The notes below the pieces were generated by a model. That model was not told the origin of the DNA. It ran no database searches and saw only the letters and a program-made list of their open reading frames with translations. Below are positions 42,315 to 46,468 of a stretch of 46,468 nt of DNA, piece by piece. Origin of the DNA: JAKCDU01 sp035551615 (lineage in GTDB: Bacteria; Actinomycetota; Acidimicrobiia; Acidimicrobiales; Palsa-688); the NCBI GenBank assembly GCA_035551615.1, contig DASZNC010000125.1:1-46468 (forward strand), written 5' to 3'. Position numbers and translations under genes: made by a program. The stretch's first letter is position 1. Each line of letters opens with the position of its first letter.

Positions 42315-45300
42315 ATGGCAAGGGTGAAGGCGGTTGTTACCTGTTTGGCGCTGCTGATCGGGCTCTGCCTGCTGTCCCTAGGGCTTGCTCCCGTCACCGC
42401 CGGCGCCCAGAGTTCGACCTCGGACGAGTTGTCGACTACTCACTACCCGTCCGATTGGGCCGAGCCGACCTCCTTGACCGTCGGCCCGGACGGCGGCATC
42501 TGGTTCACCTACACCTCCGACACCGGGACCGCCGGCGTCGGCCGCTACGACACCAGCTCCGGATCCACCCTGTGGAGCGATCCGGGTATCAAGAACCCCG
42601 GCAACATCGTCTCCGGGCCAGACGGCGACCTGTGGTTCACCACCGCTGGGACCACGTTCGGGAAGGTGTCAACCACCGGCGCCATCAGTTACTTCTCGTG
42701 TCCCGGTCCGGCCATCACCATTCAGGATCTCACCATCGGCCCGGACGGTGATGTCTGGTTCACGACTGTCGAACAGCAGATCGGTACGGTCGACTCGGCC
42801 GGTCACTGCCGCTTCTACTCGACCGGGTCAGCGTATCCGGAAGACATCACGACGGGTCCTGACGGTGCGCTCTGGTTCACCACAGCCTCTTCCGCCGGTA
42901 TCGGCAGGATCACCACCTACGGGTCGATCTCGTACTTCACATCTAGCGGGGTGAGGGATCCCACGTCGATCGCAAGCGGAAGCGACGGTGCCCTCTGGTT
43001 CGTCAACGCCGACACAGATCAAGGTGCCGGGCCGCTGGGCCGGGTGACCACCGACGGCACGTTTTCGTTCTACAACGACGATTTCATTGGGGCCCAGATC
43101 GTCGCTGGCCCCGACCATGACCTCTGGTCCATCGGGAACCTGAACTCGAATCCGAATCGCGTGTACCTGGACCAGATCACGACTTCGGGTCAGGTCACCA
43201 GCTACGTGGTGCCGGACGCGATCGCCGAGCCGACGGCCAGCCTCGTGGTCGGCCCTGGCGGCGAACTGTGGTACGGAGCCCACGAAGCACTGGGCCGGAT
43301 GACGACGTCTGGGACGGCCTCGATCGTTGCGCTCGGGAACCAACTCGCCAGCTCCGTCCGCAACCTGGTCAACGGACCGGACGGTGCCATCTGGTTTCTC
43401 GATGGTTACAGCGGTGCCCTCGGCCGCATCACGACGACCGGTCAGATCAGCGCCTTCCTCGAGCTGGGTGCGGTCGGCGAGGAGGGCTCTCTGATGGTCG
43501 GATCGGACGGCGACTTCTGGATGTACGACGGAAGTGACGTGGACAGGATCACCCCTCAGGGAGTCAAGACCAGCTTCGCCGACATCAACACCACGTCGCT
43601 GGTCCCTGGTCCCGATGGCACCGTGTGGTTCTCGGCCGGCGGGCCGACCGGTTCGCCACGGCCTGCCGGCATTTACAGCATCGACGAGTCGGGCACCATC
43701 AAACTCATCGAGCTCACCCCGCCTTGGCCAGTCCCGCTGGTGCCCGGAGCGGACGGCCAGAGCGTCTGGTATGTGTTGTCCGGGAACCTGCACAAGGTGA
43801 GCGCCGACGGAACCGATATCGCCTACAGCGGCTCGGATATCCAGGCCGAAGGCCCAATGGTGGTGCAGCCTGACGGCGAAGTCTGGTTCGGCCATTCTGA
43901 CGGCACCGTGTCGCGAATGGCAGCCAATGGCACCGTGACCGAGGTTCCGCTGCCGAACGGTCTCTCCTATGAGCCCGGGTTCAGTCTCACCTGGAGCTAT
44001 CCCATGATCAGCGGCCCTGATGGCGCGGTTTGGATCGAGACCGCCGGTGGCACGGACCGTGTAACTGTCGACGGGGCGATCACGTACTATCCCCAGCTCT
44101 TCTTGAGCTCGGCGGTGGTGGGACCCGACGGTGACTTCTGGTCCGCCGGCTACGGTATCCAGCGGATCGCGCCCCCGGCCGATCCGCCACAGGTCACCGG
44201 AATCAATGTCTCCGATGACATTGCCGGCGACCAGGCTGAATATCAGATCGATCTGACGACCTCAGGCAACGGCGCCGTCCCGTCGTCGGGGCAGTCGTGT
44301 CCGGAAGACTGCTCCGTGACTTTGACCGCCCCGGCCGGCACCGCCCTTCCGGCGGCGCCTGTCGACTACTCGATAGTGGGCGACAGCGGCAGCCAGGAGG
44401 CCACCGTCGGTGTCGTCGCGCTCTCTCAGGCCGACGATCCCTACACCGGCCTCACGAGCTCCACACTGAACCAGGCCAAGCTGACCCTGGTCAGCTCATC
44501 CATCGCCGCTGAGGACCAGCTGACCATCACCATCGACGGTGTAATCAATCCGACTGATGCCATCGCCGGCACCGGAATGCTTGCGTCGACGTCCGCCGAT
44601 CCGGCAGAGGGATCCCCGGTGTACTCGATCGTTCCCGGCCCGACTGCGCAAGTGGCCTTCTCCACTGACAAATCGACCACCGCTGGAGCGACCGGAAACG
44701 TGTTCGTCTATGCCGCCGATCGGTTCGGCAATCCAGTCGACGGCGTGCCGCTCACCGTGACGTCACCGCTCACTGATCCGACGGCCACGTTCGACTCCTG
44801 CCAGATCGCCTCCTCGGACTCCGGCCATATCTGCACCAATGCCACCCAGCCGTCCTTCGATCCGGAATCAGAGCAAATGGACGCAATGGCCACGTTCGAC
44901 CTGACGGCGAGCGACATGGCGGGGACTTTCCCCATCACGGTTACGGCACCGAACGGGCCGTCCGCTCAGATCGAGTTCACCAATACGGCCGGGTCCCCGG
45001 CCGCGGTCCAGATTCTGTCCGGGTCTCCTCAGACCGCAATAGTGAACACCAGTTTCAGTGAGCCCCTTTCGGTCAAGGTCGTTGATCGGTTCGGCAACCC
45101 GATTCCCGGCGTCGACATGGTGTTTCTCCCGGAAAATCCTGGCTTCAAGGCAACTGCAAGGTTCAACTGCGGCTCCGTCGACAACTACTGCTACGTGGTG
45201 ACTGACAAGGACGGTGTAGCTACCGCTCCACCACCGAGGGCGTACGGCGCCTCTGGCACCTACCCGATGGTGGCCGAGCAGAATGTCGACGCGTACGACC

Positions 45301-46468
45301 AGCCCTACGCCGAGTTCCAATTTACGAACGTCAGTCCCCCGGATCGACTCCATCTGGAGAATCAATACCTCTACGTTGCGCCCGCGCAGACGGCGGCCGT
45401 GAGTCACACCTACCAGCCACTCGTCGTGCAGGCCACCGATGCTTCCGGTGCGCCGGTGAGCGGAGTGTCGGTCCTGTTCAGCGCACCCTCGTCCGGACCA
45501 AGCGGCACGTTCGCTCCTTGTCCGGGCGGCAATCCCCAGCCGTGGGAATGCCTGGTGGTGACCGGTTCCGACGGAACGGCAACGGCCACCCTGGTGGCCG
45601 GATCCCGGCCCGGCTCGTTCGACGTTCAGGCCACGTCCTCCATCGGCACCGTCACCTTCCCCTTGACCAACGTGCCCGGTCCGGTCCAGAGCTTGGCGGT
45701 GGTGTCGGGAGGCTCGCAGAACGCCGTCATCGATCACCCCTTCGCCCAACCCGTCGTCATCAAAGCGACCGACTCCGACGGCAACCCGGTTGCCGGCAGC
45801 CGCATCATGCTGGCCGTGCCCGCTTCGGGCCCGTCGGCGACAATGGCCGGCGGGTGTACTGCGGCATCCAACGGCTGGTGCTTCACCTACGCCACCACCG
45901 GCGCTGACGGAGAGGCCACCAGCCCGGCCCTGACCGCCAATAACCAAGCCGGCCGCTTCGAGTTCGCCGCCCTGACCACGACCGGGCCGTCCACGATAAG
46001 CACCTCCACCACCCTCAACAACCTTCCTGCCCCCGTCGTCCCTCCGCCCACGCCGCCACAGGGATATCGGATGGTGAGCTCTGACGGACACCTCTACAGC
46101 TACGGCTCGGACCCCGCCCTCTCTCGCTCAGGCGGCGACGCGCCGACCGCCGGAACCGTCTCGGCTGCCTCCGACCCGGCGGCGGCCGGGGTATGGACCG
46201 TGAACCGGGCCGGGGCGGTCACCACCTATGGCGCCGCCCGGTTCTGGGGGTCGCTGGCCGGTATACGCCTTTCGCAGCCGATCGTCGGCATCGCGGCCAC
46301 GCCTTCCGGCAACGGCTACTGGCTGGTGGCCTCCGACGGCGGCATCTTCTCCTTCGGCGACGCCCACTTCCACGGCTCCACCGGCAGTATCCACCTGGCC
46401 CAACCCATCGTCGGCATGGCCGCCACCCCCACCGGCAACGGCTACTGGCTGGTCGCCTCCGACGGCGG
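42315..46468 (+). CDS. Giant secreted protein: Vgb-like propeller, Ig-like repeats, DGG modules (3' end missing)
   Basis: ATG 42315 after AGGGGCGG; open to the window end (at least 1384 codons). Signal peptide ~1-31 (VVTCLALLIGLCLLSLG). Residues ~35-615: propeller with repeated VGPDGxxWFT/ATGPDGALWFTT strands as in streptogramin lyase (Vgb)/NHL proteins; the lyase active-site His residues are not evident. Residues ~620-1235: four or five Ig-like repeats of Big_1/invasin type marked by VxDRFGNPVxGV (~790, 910, 1030, 1145). Residues ~1250 onward: GYRMVSSDGHLYSYG, then standard DGG modules (GYWLVASDGGIFSFGDAHF). Probably a long surface-displayed adhesin-like or polymer-binding protein. Confidence 0.87.
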   Translation, partial: MARVKAVVTCLALLIGLCLLSLGLAPVTAGAQSSTSDELSTTHYPSDWAEPTSLTVGPDGGIWFTYTSDTGTAGVGRYDTSSGSTLWSDPGIKNPGNIVSGPDGDLWFTTAGTTFGKVSTTGAISYFSCPGPAITIQDLTIGPDGDVWFTTVEQQIGTVDSAGHCRFYSTGSAYPEDITTGPDGALWFTTASSAGIGRITTYGSISYFTSSGVRDPTSIASGSDGALWFVNADTDQGAGPLGRVTTDGTFSFYNDDFIGAQIVAGPDHDLWSIGNLNSNPNRVYLDQITTSGQVTSYVVPDAIAEPTASLVVGPGGELWYGAHEALGRMTTSGTASIVALGNQLASSVRNLVNGPDGAIWFLDGYSGALGRITTTGQISAFLELGAVGEEGSLMVGSDGDFWMYDGSDVDRITPQGVKTSFADINTTSLVPGPDGTVWFSAGGPTGSPRPAGIYSIDESGTIKLIELTPPWPVPLVPGADGQSVWYVLSGNLHKVSADGTDIAYSGSDIQAEGPMVVQPDGEVWFGHSDGTVSRMAANGTVTEVPLPNGLSYEPGFSLTWSYPMISGPDGAVWIETAGGTDRVTVDGAITYYPQLFLSSAVVGPDGDFWSAGYGIQRIAPPADPPQVTGINVSDDIAGDQAEYQIDLTTSGNGAVPSSGQSCPEDCSVTLTAPAGTALPAAPVDYSIVGDSGSQEATVGVVALSQADDPYTGLTSSTLNQAKLTLVSSSIAAEDQLTITIDGVINPTDAIAGTGMLASTSADPAEGSPVYSIVPGPTAQVAFSTDKSTTAGATGNVFVYAADRFGNPVDGVPLTVTSPLTDPTATFDSCQIASSDSGHICTNATQPSFDPESEQMDAMATFDLTASDMAGTFPITVTAPNGPSAQIEFTNTAGSPAAVQILSGSPQTAIVNTSFSEPLSVKVVDRFGNPIPGVDMVFLPENPGFKATARFNCGSVDNYCYVVTDKDGVATAPPPRAYGASGTYPMVAEQNVDAYDQPYAEFQFTNVSPPDRLHLENQYLYVAPAQTAAVSHTYQPLVVQATDASGAPVSGVSVLFSAPSSGPSGTFAPCPGGNPQPWECLVVTGSDGTATATLVAGSRPGSFDVQATSSIGTVTFPLTNVPGPVQSLAVVSGGSQNAVIDHPFAQPVVIKATDSDGNPVAGSRIMLAVPASGPSATMAGGCTAASNGWCFTYATTGADGEATSPALTANNQAGRFEFAALTTTGPSTISTSTTLNNLPAPVVPPPTPPQGYRMVSSDGHLYSYGSDPALSRSGGDAPTAGTVSAASDPAAAGVWTVNRAGAVTTYGAARFWGSLAGIRLSQPIVGIAATPSGNGYWLVASDGGIFSFGDAHFHGSTGSIHLAQPIVGMAATPTGNGYWLVASDG

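Overview
The window is high-GC DNA from an actinobacterium, most probably of the class Acidimicrobiia. The evidence is strong G/C bias at third codon positions, many GTG starts, 4-bp ATGA/GTGA gene overlaps, an actinobacterial-style ferric-reductase/ApbE/NuoF-like cluster, and secreted proteins carrying a roughly 42-residue module (GYW..ASDGGIF.FGDA.F.GSTGG) that I associate from memory with that group. I saw no rRNA, tRNA, CRISPR array or insertion sequence.

Layout. 1-6.4 kb: a secreted protein with a GH26-like domain, a GT4-like glycosyltransferase, a methyltransferase, a gene-poor stretch with decayed coding remnants, and a two-gene operon of unknown function. 6.5-9.4 kb: a 642-aa helical-repeat protein, then a self-contained ArsR/AHSA1 pair with promoter and twin operators. 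9.4-13.3 kb: a tightly overlapped minus-strand operon of two tiny Ser/Thr-rich secreted proteins ending in SGAS, ApbE flavin transferase, a heme-b ferric-reductase-like membrane protein, a NuoF-like dehydrogenase and a 3Fe-4S ferredoxin. 13.4-18 kb: a VapC remnant, an unrecognised two-gene cassette and a processive GT2. 18-23.7 kb: a GH26-like lipoprotein, a coupled pair of secreted proteins (PQQ-type propeller and phosphoesterase) and trehalose-6-phosphate synthase. 23.7-25.9 kb: a GT39-like membrane mannosyltransferase and an RHH/MazF toxin-antitoxin pair. 26-34.5 kb: a six-gene minus-strand catabolic/import operon (MBL hydrolase, CUT2-type ABC importer, fumarylacetoacetate-hydrolase family enzyme, acyl-CoA ligase), divergent from an Lrp-GAF regulator across a perfect 13-bp-arm palindrome. 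34.5-46.5 kb: a secreted protein, an aldo/keto reductase, a large broken secreted protein, an orphan antitoxin, and two large secreted propeller proteins, the last running off the window.

Themes. One is an unusually rich secretome of propellers, Ig-like domains, the 42-residue module and GH26-like enzymes. A second is a transmembrane electron-transfer operon in which the usual FMN-binding domain protein appears to be replaced by two minimal proteins that keep only a membrane anchor, a flexible linker and a C-terminal SGAS motif resembling the ApbE flavinylation site. I consider that the best candidate for an undescribed system here. Two genes carry frameshifts at homopolymers and one also has an in-frame amber stop, so sequence error versus real decay has to be separated.
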